DNA of 38,005 nucleotides from Myxococcales bacterium (GTDB lineage: Bacteria; Myxococcota; UBA727; VGSZ01). The notes beneath the pieces were generated by a model, which was not told where the DNA came from, ran no database searches, and was given only the letters and a program-made list of their open reading frames with translations. This document shows positions 8,017 through 16,653 of this stretch, piece after piece (positions within the stretch are counted from its first letter, which is position 1; every line of letters begins with the position of its first letter). The position numbers and the translations under genes are program-made. The stretch is taken from contig JAHFED010000058.1 of the NCBI GenBank assembly GCA_023248635.1, positions 1 to 38,005 of the forward strand, in the 5' to 3' direction.

Positions 8017-9588
8017 GTGCTGCTCCGCTCTCCCTCCATCGTGTTGCTCCTGGGTGTGCTGACGACGGTGCCCGCACTGGCTGTCGACGACGACGACGAC
8101 GAAGCCGTTCCCACCGATGCTCTGGAGCGCGTGCGGCAGCGCGGGGAGCTCTTGTGGGGAGCCGATGCCCACGGTGGCGCGCCCTATGTTTTTCAGGATG
8201 TGAACGAGCCCACCCACCTCATCGGCTTCGAGGTCGACATCGCCAACGCCATCGCTCGGCACCTGGGTGTGCGAGCGACGATGGTGCAGGGTCCCTGGGA
8301 CAAATTGCTGGTCCTGCTCAATCGTGGTGACTTCGATTTCGCGCTCAATGGCATCGAAGAATCTGAGGACAAGAGGGCGACAGCGCTGCTGTCTCGTGCC
8401 TATTATCTGGCGGGCCAGAAGATCACGGTCAAGAAGGGTGACACGACGGCGCCGACCTCCCTCGATGATGTCAAAGGCCGCCCGGTTGGCTGCTTGCCGA
8501 GCTCGATGGCCCAGAAGATTCTCGACGAAAAAGGAGCCGTCACCCGCGCCTTTGATGTGCAAGATGACATCTACAAGGACGTCGTCGTCGGACGAAGTAT
8601 TGCGGCACTGGCCGACGAACCCATCGCCCACTATTACGGCGACGTCGACGACCGGCTGGTCACCCTGCCCGGGGTCTTTGGTGAGCTGCGCTACGTGGTC
8701 GCCTTTCGGCCCGCCGACGAGAGCCTGAAGCACGCCGTCGACGACGCGCTGGGGGTGCTGGCCAAAGACGGCACCCTGCGGGCCATCTATGAGAAATGGG
8801 GGATGTGGAACGCCCTGACCGCGGGGCTCCTCCACGACGACGACGTCCAGGCCCGTGGTGTGGCCACCGGCTTCGAGTCCTGGCGCGCCTCCGTGGGCAC
8901 CCAGCCGCCCTTCCTCGATCGAGTGCGTCATCGCTACCCAGCGATGATGCCCCTCTTCGCGCGCGGCGCCCTGCTCACGTTGTCGGTGAGCGTGCTGGCC
9001 ATGATCCTCGCGGTGGCCTTGGGGATCCTATTGGCCATCGGTCGCTCCTTCGGACCGGCCCCCCTGCGCTGGTTGTGCGTCGCCTACGTCGAGCTCTTTC
9101 GGGGAACGCCCTTGTTGGTGCAGCTCACGGTCATCTACTTCGGGCTCCCCGAGCTCGGCTTGACCTTGTCGCCCTTCGTCGCCGGGGTGACGGCCCTGGG
9201 CCTCAACTACGCCGCTGCCGAGAGCGAGAATTACCGCGCGGGGCTGTTGTCGGTGCCCCGCGCCCAACTCGACGCCGCTCGATCCCTCGGTTTGTCGACG
9301 TCGCAGGCCCTGAGACACGTGCTCTTGCCCCAGGCCGCTCGTGTGGCCTTGCCGCCGATGACCAACGACTTCATCGCGCTGCTGAAGGATTCGAGCCTGG
9401 TCTCGGCCGTGGCTCTGACCGAGCTCACCAAGGTCTACGGCATCCTCGGCAATTCGAGCCGGGACTACCTCGGCCTCGGCGTCGTCGTCGCCGCCTGGTA
9501 CCTGATCATCGGCTTGCCCTTCGTTTTCTTGGCGCGGCGGGTCGAGGGCCGGTTGGGTCGACACCTCAAGCGCGCGGGAGCACCGTGA
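8017..9588 (+). CDS. Polar amino-acid ABC transporter, binding protein fused to permease
   Basis: The product has 523 residues from a GTG start. A signal sequence (LLLGVLTTVPALA) is followed by a five-Asp run. Then comes a family 3 solute-binding domain (about 35-265) with the typical FEVDIANAIARHLG and WDKLLVLLNRGDFDFALNGI motifs. The permease domain (about 310-515) has several membrane helices and the EAA-type loop SLGLSTSQALRHVLLPQA. This GlnP-like architecture tethers the receptor to the channel. AGGGAG lies very close to the GTG (one base away), so an alternative start at GTG 8041 is possible, but it would weaken the signal peptide. The stop overlaps the ATPase gene by four bases (GTGA). 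Confidence 0.9.
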   Translation: MLLRSPSIVLLLGVLTTVPALAVDDDDDEAVPTDALERVRQRGELLWGADAHGGAPYVFQDVNEPTHLIGFEVDIANAIARHLGVRATMVQGPWDKLLVLLNRGDFDFALNGIEESEDKRATALLSRAYYLAGQKITVKKGDTTAPTSLDDVKGRPVGCLPSSMAQKILDEKGAVTRAFDVQDDIYKDVVVGRSIAALADEPIAHYYGDVDDRLVTLPGVFGELRYVVAFRPADESLKHAVDDALGVLAKDGTLRAIYEKWGMWNALTAGLLHDDDVQARGVATGFESWRASVGTQPPFLDRVRHRYPAMMPLFARGALLTLSVSVLAMILAVALGILLAIGRSFGPAPLRWLCVAYVELFRGTPLLVQLTVIYFGLPELGLTLSPFVAGVTALGLNYAAAESENYRAGLLSVPRAQLDAARSLGLSTSQALRHVLLPQAARVALPPMTNDFIALLKDSSLVSAVALTELTKVYGILGNSSRDYLGLGVVVAAWYLIIGLPFVFLARRVEGRLGRHLKRAGAP

Positions 9589-10244
9589 TCGCCGTCGAGA
9601 AACTCACCAAACGCCATCCCGGGGCCGAGAGGGCGACACTGCGCGAGCTCTGCTTCGCCGCCGACGCCGGAGCCATCACGGCCATCCTCGGCGGCAGCGG
9701 TGCAGGCAAGAGCACTTTGCTGCGCTGCTTGTCCGGTCTCGACGGCTTCGATGCCGGCGCCATCGTCGTCGACGGCGTCACCGTGCAGGGGGGCAGTCCT
9801 CCAGATGCCCTGCGCGGGCGCGTGGGCTTCGTCTTTCAATCCCTCGAGCTCTTTCCCCATCTGACGGTGCTGCAGAACTGCACCCTGGCCCCCGTCGTCG
9901 TCAAAGGCACTCCCGCTCTTGCGGCCCAGGCCAAGGCCCGTGAGCTGTTGAAGACCCTGCGCGTCGACGTCGCCGACAGCGCTCATCCCGAGTCTCTGTC
10001 GGGCGGACAGCGACAGCGGGTGGCCATCGTGCGGGCCTTGATGATGGAACCGCGAGTACTGCTGTACGACGAGCCGACGTCGGCCCTCGATCCCTCTTTG
10101 AAGGCCGAGGTGGGCCGCACTCTCAAAGACGTCGCCGAGCGCACCGGGATGACCCAGGTCGTCGTCACCCACGATCCCGACTGGGCCAAAGAGACCTGCC
10201 ACGAGGTCTACGTCTTGGCCGAAGGAGCCTTGACCCGCTCTTGA
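9585..10244 (+). CDS. Amino-acid ABC transporter ATP-binding protein
   Basis: The product has 219 residues. Walker A GGSGAGKST is at 36-44, the Q-loop lies in FVFQSLELFPHLTVLQN, and the signature LSGGQRQRVAIVRAL is followed by Walker B VLLYDEPTSALD and the H-loop VVVTHD. This is the GlnQ/HisP-type ATPase of polar amino-acid importers. It is shorter than the usual 240 residues, mainly at the C-terminus. The GTG start within GTGA overlaps the stop of the fused binding-protein/permease gene, so the two genes encode a complete importer. The 3' end overlaps the convergent receptor gene by 37 bases. Confidence 0.93.
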   Translation: MIAVEKLTKRHPGAERATLRELCFAADAGAITAILGGSGAGKSTLLRCLSGLDGFDAGAIVVDGVTVQGGSPPDALRGRVGFVFQSLELFPHLTVLQNCTLAPVVVKGTPALAAQAKARELLKTLRVDVADSAHPESLSGGQRQRVAIVRALMMEPRVLLYDEPTSALDPSLKAEVGRTLKDVAERTGMTQVVVTHDPDWAKETCHEVYVLAEGALTRS

Positions 10245-11902
10245 ACGTCCCGCTGGAGCGAGAAACGGGCTGCGGCGCGTCGGCTGTGCTCGAGGATGTT
10301 GTTCACCAACACGAGCAGCTGCTCGCCGGAGCCGACCACGGCACCGAGGCGATGCGCCAGCAGATCGACGTCGTCGGGCGCGACGCTTCGCTCATCGACG
10401 ACCAATCCCAAGGCACCACAGGCACTGCAGGCGCGATCCTTCACCGGCCCATCGTCGTCGTCGTCGTCGCACCCCGTGATCTCGCCACAGAATCCACAGG
10501 ACAGCACGCGCTCGAGCGACATCAGCGTGAGCAAAGAGCCGGGGATGGTGATGATGACGTCCAGAGGCGCCCGCAGCTCGTGGGTCGTGTGGGCGAGGAA
10601 CTCGTCTTTGAGGCGGTCGAGCTCCGCCAATTGCACAGAGAGCTCCTCGGCGCTGCGTCGGGCCCGCGCCGCGCCCATGGCCAACACCATCGCTTGGCAC
10701 AAGACAAAGCCGACCAACCCTGGGCCGATCAAGAAGGGAGTATGGAGCAGGTTCTGCAGTCTCAGTATATCATTTATTGTTGCTGCTGCGATAATTATAG
10801 CACCGAACAAGATACACCGAACACTCCAAGCATTGGCCTTTTTGCTGGCGCGAGCCAACAAGACCAGAATCCAGACTACCACGACGATGAGAACCGCTTG
10901 GTAAGGGAACGTGGTGTAACAGAAGACCCGCAGGGGCGTGAGGAGACAGAATGCGCCGAGACCGACACTCCAACCGACCACCGCTCGCACCAAGGCACGC
11001 CCGAGCAAACCCGGAACGGCATCACGCAAATACAATAAAAACACCGCAGGCGCAATATTCATTAGGATGAAAATCATCCGCCGAATCGGCAGCCATATAT
11101 TTTGGCCCGAGAAGTACTCGGGAAGATAATATCCTCTCTCGATGGTGCGCGCCGCGATGATGAAACAGAAAAGAGCGAGCCACCACGGCGCCGGCTCGCT
11201 GCGCCGCATGGCGAAAAGGCCCAGGTGATAGAGGCCGATCATGACAAGAACGCCGACGACGAAAAAGTCGCGCTCCGTGGCGGTGCGGCGTTCTTGCTCA
11301 AGCTGGCCCGGGCGACCCAAGCGCAGCGCGCCCGCGGGTCCACCTTGCATGTAGTCGTGGTTGCTGATCTGCAGCAGCAGCGTCGGCGAAGTCGACGGCG
11401 GCAGAGTAGCCCGCCTCGGGACGGCGTCGGCCTCGCTGTGAGCCGCGTCTTTGCCCACCCTTCCGACGCTCATCAGGCGTCGCAGGACACCTTCGTCATC
11501 GACGACGTCCAGCGTGTAGGCGCTGTTGGCGTGGGTGAGCGTCACGGCCATCGGTCCTGGCGGCAACAGCAGGCGCGCGCGCAACGTGCCGTGGCCGAAG
11601 TTCGTCGCCCGGCCTTCGACGGTGGCAGCACCGGTCCATGAGCCAGGCACCTTGAGTCGATCGGGTGTGGAACGCAGTGGGGTGCCTTCGTCGACGAGCA
11701 ACCGAGCAAAGGCCAGCTCCCAATCGCCAGAGAGCTCCACTGGTCCCTCGCGCTCGAAATCCCAGGAGCGCAGATCGATCACGCCGTCGACGACGACAGG
11801 CTGCTCAGCCCCGCACGCGCCGAGCAGCACCCCCACCACCAGGCTCAACCAGCGTGTCGAAGCCACAGGCCAAGAGACCACGAACAGCGCCATCGGTGCC
11901 AT
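10208..11902 (-). CDS. 7TMR-DISM receptor with HisKA-like helices, Cys4 insert and no ATPase domain
   Basis: The product has about 564 residues and is a probable lipoprotein (LVVGVLLGAC). A jelly-roll 7TMR-DISMED2-like domain (about 35-205) precedes seven membrane helices (about 215-400). Helix 1 of a HisKA domain follows (RLKDEFLAHTTHELRAPLDVI, His441). In place of the direct link to helix 2 there is a segment of about 60 residues with CGFCGEITGC, six Asp, then CSACG, a possible zinc-binding ribbon. A helix-2-like stretch (EQLLVLVNNILEHSRR) follows and the protein stops about 25 residues later. No N, G1 or G2 box is present. ATG 11902 or 11893, or GTG 11947, could be the start. The transmembrane section from about 10760 to 11160 is noticeably richer in A/T than the rest. 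The gene follows the cyclase gene on the same strand. Confidence 0.8.
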   Translation of the reverse strand: MAPMALFVVSWPVASTRWLSLVVGVLLGACGAEQPVVVDGVIDLRSWDFEREGPVELSGDWELAFARLLVDEGTPLRSTPDRLKVPGSWTGAATVEGRATNFGHGTLRARLLLPPGPMAVTLTHANSAYTLDVVDDEGVLRRLMSVGRVGKDAAHSEADAVPRRATLPPSTSPTLLLQISNHDYMQGGPAGALRLGRPGQLEQERRTATERDFFVVGVLVMIGLYHLGLFAMRRSEPAPWWLALFCFIIAARTIERGYYLPEYFSGQNIWLPIRRMIFILMNIAPAVFLLYLRDAVPGLLGRALVRAVVGWSVGLGAFCLLTPLRVFCYTTFPYQAVLIVVVVWILVLLARASKKANAWSVRCILFGAIIIAAATINDILRLQNLLHTPFLIGPGLVGFVLCQAMVLAMGAARARRSAEELSVQLAELDRLKDEFLAHTTHELRAPLDVIITIPGSLLTLMSLERVLSCGFCGEITGCDDDDDDGPVKDRACSACGALGLVVDERSVAPDDVDLLAHRLGAVVGSGEQLLVLVNNILEHSRRAAARFSLQRDVQERVKAPSAKT

Positions 11903-12056
11903 GCAGCGGCCCGTCGGCGTCACCCCGCGTGTCGTCGCGGCACCCACTGCCCGCCGCGGAACAGCGGGTCGCCGGCGTCAAGGCGCGACGAAGATCGAAG
12001 GCCGCCGCCGGCGCACCGCGGAGCGTCGATGGCGACAACGACGACGACGACGCCTC

Positions 12057-13346
12057 TCATGCGAGCTTCCAGATCTCGACGGGCTCGTTGCGTCCCTTCA
12101 CCTGCACGGACCCCAAGGACACGGCACCTTGGGCGTCGTCGCCGGCGCGGGCCCGCACCGCTTCGGACAAGAGAAGCATCGATGCGTGCTGCTTGTTCAG
12201 TCCCTCGATGCGCGAGGTCAGGTTCACGACGTCGCCGATGATGGTGTACTCCTTGCGGCGGGCGGAGCCGATCTCGCCGGTGACGACGTCGCCGCAGTGC
12301 AAACCGATGCCGACCCTCGTCGTGGGCAGGGTGCCGGCGTCGCTCTCTTGGGTCGTTCGTTGCACGATTTCGCGCGCAGCCCGGACCGCGTGGCGGCAGT
12401 CGTCGCCGTCGCTGAGGGGCGCCCCGAACACGGCCATGAAGCCGTCGCCGAGGAACTTGTTCACGATGCCGTGGTTGGCGTTGACGATGTCGATCATGAA
12501 GGCCCACAGGCCGTTCAAATAGGCGACGACTTCTTCGGGCTTCTTGTCCTCGGAAAAGCGCGTGAAGTCGCGGATGTCGAGGAACATCACGCACACGTGC
12601 CGGGTCTCGCTGGCGATGGCGCTGCCTTGGGACATGAGCTTGTCGACGACGGCGGGAGACACGTGCTGACCAAAGAGATCGAGTACCCGCTTCTTGTCGG
12701 CCACGGTCTGCAGCGAGGTCTTGAGGTAGTCGCGAATGCGTGCGCTCACCACACCGGTGACGGCGCCCGTGAGCGCGATGAGCATCGCCTTGCCGATGTG
12801 GTGGAAGGGGACGATGAGGATGGGCTCGAGGGTCTCGCTCCCCGCCGAGTGAATGGCGAGCATCGAGACCAGGAGATATTGCAGCGCCGACAACAAGCCC
12901 GTGAACGCCGAGAGCTTGGGATCGAGACGCAGGGCCGACAGGGCGATGCCCAGAAAGTAGACGAAGGCCGGGGGCAAGAGGATGACGTAGACGGGATGTG
13001 TCAGCGCGCTGAGCACGACCATTGCCAGAGTCGGCGCCGACGACTCGATGAAGGCGTTGAGGTAGCGAGCCATCGCTTTGGGTTGGCGCTCTTCGGCCAG
13101 CGCTCGGCTCGCCACCCGGGCCATGAGGAGCTCGTAGACGAGGAAAGAGCCGAGGACGACGAAGGGCAGCGCCGGGTGGAGCGCTCCCTGGGAGAGTCGT
13201 TCCAGGTCGTCGCTGAGAAAGAGCAGCGCCAAGGCATACACGAGCGCGCCCGCGGCGAAGATCCCCGCGAGGATCAAAGAGCGCATGCGCTCGCTGCGCA
13301 AGATCTCCTGGCCGAGCAGACTGTCGAGCGAGGCGTCGTCGTTCAT
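12057..13346 (-). CDS. Membrane-bound class III adenylate cyclase
   Basis: The product has 429 residues. The N-terminal half contains about six membrane helices (about residues 20-210) with no recognised sensor domain. The C-terminal class III cyclase domain starts after a short helical linker (QTVADKKRVLDLFGQHVSP). Key motifs are FLDIRDFTRFSE (metal Asp residues), NKFLGDGFMAVFG (second metal Asp and substrate Lys) and KEYTIIGDVVNLTSRIEGLNK (adenine-selecting Asp and transition-state Arg). The Lys/Asp pair favours ATP over GTP as substrate. The open frame extends upstream, but the ATG at 13346 begins the natural cytoplasmic N-terminus. The gene is divergent from hemE, 125 bases away, and lies upstream of the 7TMR-DISM gene. 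Confidence 0.9.
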   Translation of the reverse strand: MNDDASLDSLLGQEILRSERMRSLILAGIFAAGALVYALALLFLSDDLERLSQGALHPALPFVVLGSFLVYELLMARVASRALAEERQPKAMARYLNAFIESSAPTLAMVVLSALTHPVYVILLPPAFVYFLGIALSALRLDPKLSAFTGLLSALQYLLVSMLAIHSAGSETLEPILIVPFHHIGKAMLIALTGAVTGVVSARIRDYLKTSLQTVADKKRVLDLFGQHVSPAVVDKLMSQGSAIASETRHVCVMFLDIRDFTRFSEDKKPEEVVAYLNGLWAFMIDIVNANHGIVNKFLGDGFMAVFGAPLSDGDDCRHAVRAAREIVQRTTQESDAGTLPTTRVGIGLHCGDVVTGEIGSARRKEYTIIGDVVNLTSRIEGLNKQHASMLLLSEAVRARAGDDAQGAVSLGSVQVKGRNEPVEIWKLA

Positions 13347-13471
13347 GGGAGCGCACCTTGCCACGGCGGGCACCCCGCGCGCCGACGTCGACGACAAAGC
13401 GCCGGTGGTTGAGCCCTTGGCACCGTTCAAGACGCCCTTGGAGGATGAGGGCAAACCTGCAAGCAGCAAGC

Positions 13472-14548
13472 ATGAGCGAGCCCCGCTTCCTAAGAGCCCT
13501 CCGTCGTCAAAGCGTCGATCGCCCGCCGGTGTGGTTGATGCGACAGGCCGGCCGTTACCTGCCCGAATACCGCGAGGTGCGTGCCCAGTCGGGTGGCTTC
13601 CTCGGGCTGGTGAAAAACCCCCTCAGCGCCTGCGAAGTCACCTTGCAACCAATCCGACGCTTCGGCTTCGACGCTTCTATCGTGTTCTCCGACATTCTCG
13701 TCGTCCCCGAGGCCATGGGCATGGAGCTCAGCTTCGGCGTCGGCGAAGGACCAAAGCTGGCCCCCCCCATCCGCGACGCTGCCGGCGTGGCCCGCCTTTC
13801 GATTCCCGATCCAGACAAGTTTTCCTACGTCTACGAGACCATTCGACGGATTGTGGATGGATTGCCCGCCGCCGCCCGACAGGCCGCCATCGACGGCGTC
13901 GACGACGTGCCCTTGATTGGGTTTTGCGGCGCTCCTTTCACGGTAGCCAGCTATATGGTGGAAGGTGAGGGTTCGAAAAACTACGTCGAGGTCAAGCGCC
14001 TCATGCACAAAGACCCCGAGACCTTCATGGCCCTGCTCGACAAGCTGGTCGAGACGACGACGGGCTACCTGGTAGCCCAGGTGAAGGCGGGCGCCCGCGT
14101 GTTGCAGATCTTCGACACCTGGGCCGGCGAGCTGGCCCCCGACGACCTCGCCATCGTCGCCGTCGGCCCCGTCTCCCGTCTCATCACCAAGGTCAGGGCC
14201 CTGCTCCCCGCGGACTCCGCCGTGCCCATCATCTACTTCGCCCGCGGCTGCGCGGACGCCCTCGACATCGTCAAAGGCGCCGGCGCCGATGCCTATGGCC
14301 TCGATTGGCGGGCCCGCATCGCCCGCAGTTGGGCGGTGTTGGGGGATGAGGTCGCCGTGCAGGGCAACCTCGACCCCGCCTGTCTCTTTGGGCCCGCCGA
14401 GGTGGTCGCTCGCAAGACGCGCTCCATTCTCGACGACGTCGGCCACCGGCCGGGCTTCGTCTTCAACCTCGGCCATGGGATCTTGCCGGAGACGCCGGTG
14501 GACAACGTGAAGGCCATGCTCGACGTCGTCCGGCTCGCTAGGGTCTGA
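13472..14548 (+). CDS. hemE: Uroporphyrinogen decarboxylase
   Basis: The product has 358 residues, the normal length. The enzyme removes four acetate carboxyls from uroporphyrinogen III to give coproporphyrinogen III in heme synthesis, in the cytoplasm. The N-terminal signature PVWLMRQAGRYLPEYRE, the IVFSDILVVPEAMGMEL segment with the substrate-binding Asp, GFCGAPFTVASYMVEG and the C-terminal FNLGHGILPETP are all intact. The ATG 13472 matches the family N-terminus (PRFLRALRRQSVDRPP), and upstream in-frame sequence is not conserved in character. No other heme gene is adjacent. The divergent cyclase gene shares the 125-base upstream region. There is no strong ribosome site before the ATG. Confidence 0.96.
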   Translation: MSEPRFLRALRRQSVDRPPVWLMRQAGRYLPEYREVRAQSGGFLGLVKNPLSACEVTLQPIRRFGFDASIVFSDILVVPEAMGMELSFGVGEGPKLAPPIRDAAGVARLSIPDPDKFSYVYETIRRIVDGLPAAARQAAIDGVDDVPLIGFCGAPFTVASYMVEGEGSKNYVEVKRLMHKDPETFMALLDKLVETTTGYLVAQVKAGARVLQIFDTWAGELAPDDLAIVAVGPVSRLITKVRALLPADSAVPIIYFARGCADALDIVKGAGADAYGLDWRARIARSWAVLGDEVAVQGNLDPACLFGPAEVVARKTRSILDDVGHRPGFVFNLGHGILPETPVDNVKAMLDVVRLARV

Positions 14549-14611
14549 CGCTGCGCCCGATCGAGGCCGAGGCCCGCCCGGCCGGTGGCACAGAACTTCT
14601 TGGATGACGCC

Positions 14612-15667
14612 ATGCCTTTGACCGAACCTTCCGCTCCCGATCTTGCTGACGCCCTGGCTCCGCCGGGATCGTCCGCCGACGACGACGTCGCCTTGGTGGC
14701 CCAGCTGCAAGACCGGGCCAAAGCGCTGCGCCTGGAGATCAAAAAGCGCATCGTGGGGCAGGACGCCGTCGTCGAGCTGCTCTTGCTGGCCCTCTTTGCG
14801 CGCGGGCATGGCTTGTTCGTCGGTGTGCCCGGCCTGGCCAAGACCCTGCTGATCTCGACCCTCGCCGAAGGCCTGGGCTTGAGCTTCAATCGCATCCAGT
14901 TCACGCCCGACCTCATGCCCTCCGACATTACGGGCACCGACGTGCTCGAGGAGGACAAAGCCACCGGCGCCCGCACCTTTCGCTTCCTGAAGGGGCCCGT
15001 CTTCGCCAACGTCTTGCTCGCCGACGAAATCAACCGCACCCCACCCAAGACCCAGGCAGCGTTGCTGCAGGCCATGCAGGAGCAAAAGGTCACCGCCGGC
15101 GGCAACACCTTCCCGTTGCAGCAGCCCTTCCTCGTGTTCGCCACCCAGAATCCCATCGAGCAAGAAGGCACTTATCCCCTGCCCGAGGCCCAACTCGATC
15201 GCTTCATGTTCTTGATCGAGGTCGGCTACCCCGACGAGCACGACGAGCGGGAGATCGTGCGCCAAACCACCGGGGCGACGTCGGCGAAGCTGCAACCCGT
15301 GCTCTCCATCGACGAAGTGTTGCGCTTTCAAGAGCTGGTGCGACGCGTGCCCGTGCCGGACTCCGTCGTCGCCTACGCCGTCAAGCTCGCCCGAGCGACG
15401 CGACCCGACGCCGACAATCCCATCGTCGCCGCCAAGAAACTCTCGTGGGGGGCCGGGCCGCGCGCCTCCCAATCGCTGGTGCTCGCCGCCAAAGCCCGCG
15501 CAGTCTTGGACGGACGCTTCGCCGCCTCCATCGCCGACGTCGCAGCCACCGCCTCCGCCGTGCTCGCCCACCGCGTGGTCGTCAGCTTCCAAGCCCAGGC
15601 CCAGGGCGTGCGCGCCAAAGACGTCATCAGCGACATCCTGAAGGCCCTGCCGGCAGAGCCCGCATGA
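14612..15667 (+). CDS. MoxR-family AAA+ ATPase
   Basis: The product has 351 residues. The AAA_3 core has Walker A GVPGLAKT (about 71-78), Walker B VLLADEINR (about 134-142), sensor 1 in FVFATQNPIEQEGTYPLPEAQLDRF, and the C-terminal lid ending in VISDILKALP. MoxR ATPases act as chaperones for vWA partners, and two such partners (DUF58 and BatA-like) are encoded directly downstream. A GTG at 14585 in the same frame would add nine residues. The ATG at 14612 was chosen because family members begin close to it. The stop overlaps the DUF58 start in ATGA. TAGGGT at 14539-14544 resembles the -10 element seen elsewhere in the window but lacks a good -35. Confidence 0.93.
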   Translation: MPLTEPSAPDLADALAPPGSSADDDVALVAQLQDRAKALRLEIKKRIVGQDAVVELLLLALFARGHGLFVGVPGLAKTLLISTLAEGLGLSFNRIQFTPDLMPSDITGTDVLEEDKATGARTFRFLKGPVFANVLLADEINRTPPKTQAALLQAMQEQKVTAGGNTFPLQQPFLVFATQNPIEQEGTYPLPEAQLDRFMFLIEVGYPDEHDEREIVRQTTGATSAKLQPVLSIDEVLRFQELVRRVPVPDSVVAYAVKLARATRPDADNPIVAAKKLSWGAGPRASQSLVLAAKARAVLDGRFAASIADVAATASAVLAHRVVVSFQAQAQGVRAKDVISDILKALPAEPA

Positions 15668-16653
15668 GCCCGGGCGTCGACGACGACGACAGCGCGGAGC
15701 CTGTGGCCAACCACCACGACCCGATGCCCACCGGTGCCCACGCGCTGCTCTCGCCGGCGACCTTGCATGCAATCAATCCTCTCGAGCTGCGGGCCCGCAT
15801 GGTGGCCGACGCCCTCTTCGCCGGCGGCCATCGCTCGCGGCGCTTCGGCTCATCAGCGGAATTTGCCGAGCACAAGCCCTACGCCCCCGGCGACGATCTC
15901 CGACGGCTCGATTGGAAGGTGATGGCCCGGCAAAACCGCAGCTACATCCGCCGCACCGAAGACGAGACCCGCACCGATGTCATCGTCGTCGTCGATACCT
16001 CCATGTCCATGGCCTATGCCGGCGGCGCTCGCGGCGGCCTCAGCACCAGCAAGCTGGAGGTCGCGCGCACCCTCGCCGCCGCCATCGCCTACGTGTGCCA
16101 ACACCGCGCCGATGCCGCCGGGTTGAGCCTCTTTGCGGGAGAGGAGCGGGCTCACCTGCCCCCGCGCGGCAAGAGCGATGCCTTGACCCAGGTCTGCACC
16201 GCGCTGCTCAACACCGCCGCCGATGGCAAGACTGCGCTCGAGCCCGCGCTGCAGCGGGTGTGCGAACGGCTGAAACGCAAGGCCGTCGTCGTCGTCATCA
16301 GCGACTTCATCGACTGCGGCGGCGCGGCCCTGGCGGCTCTCGGTGTGCTGCGCAAACGGGGCGGCGACGCCATCGTGTTGCAGGTCCTGCACGAAGACGA
16401 GGTCGATTTCCCCTTCGACGGCGTGGTGAAGTTCGAGGATCTCGAAGGCCAACGCGAAGTGCAGGTCGATGCTCCACTGGTTCGCGACGCGTACCTCGAA
16501 GAGCTGCGGCGCTTCCTCGACGAGGTCGAAGGCGCCTGCGGCCACAACGATGCCCGTTACGCGCTCTGTCGCACCGATCGCTCGCCGGTGCAGGCCCTTG
16601 CCAGTGCCTTGACGGGCTTGGGCGGCGAGAGCGCTCTGTCGGCGGGACCCTGA
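15664..16653 (+). CDS. DUF58 family vWA-like protein of MoxR operon
   Basis: The product has 329 residues and is soluble. The DUF58 hallmark YAPGDDLRRLDWKVMARQ begins at residue 73, and the vWA-like fold continues with VIVVVDTSMSMAYAG (a DxSxS MIDAS motif) and VVVVISDFID. The N-terminal extension carries a short Asp run. DUF58 proteins accompany MoxR ATPases in operons linked to envelope stress and aerotolerance-type phenotypes. Their biochemical role is not settled. The gene is coupled upstream by the ATGA overlap with moxR and is followed with no gap by the BatA-like gene (TGA then ATG), indicating one transcription unit. Confidence 0.92.
   Translation: MSPGVDDDDSAEPVANHHDPMPTGAHALLSPATLHAINPLELRARMVADALFAGGHRSRRFGSSAEFAEHKPYAPGDDLRRLDWKVMARQNRSYIRRTEDETRTDVIVVVDTSMSMAYAGGARGGLSTSKLEVARTLAAAIAYVCQHRADAAGLSLFAGEERAHLPPRGKSDALTQVCTALLNTAADGKTALEPALQRVCERLKRKAVVVVISDFIDCGGAALAALGVLRKRGGDAIVLQVLHEDEVDFPFDGVVKFEDLEGQREVQVDAPLVRDAYLEELRRFLDEVEGACGHNDARYALCRTDRSPVQALASALTGLGGESALSAGP

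Noticed and set aside
11526-13412. 628-codon plus-strand frame opposite the cyclase gene
   Set aside because: No domain, signal or motif; complement of a clear class III cyclase.
14539-14544. TAGGGT as a promoter for the MoxR operon
   Set aside because: It overlaps the end of hemE and has no TTGA-like -35 at 16-18 bases; kept only as a remark.
13490-15772. 760-codon minus-strand open frame opposite hemE and moxR
   Set aside because: Composition is Gly/His/Asp-rich shadow of GC-rich codons; both plus-strand genes show intact family motifs.
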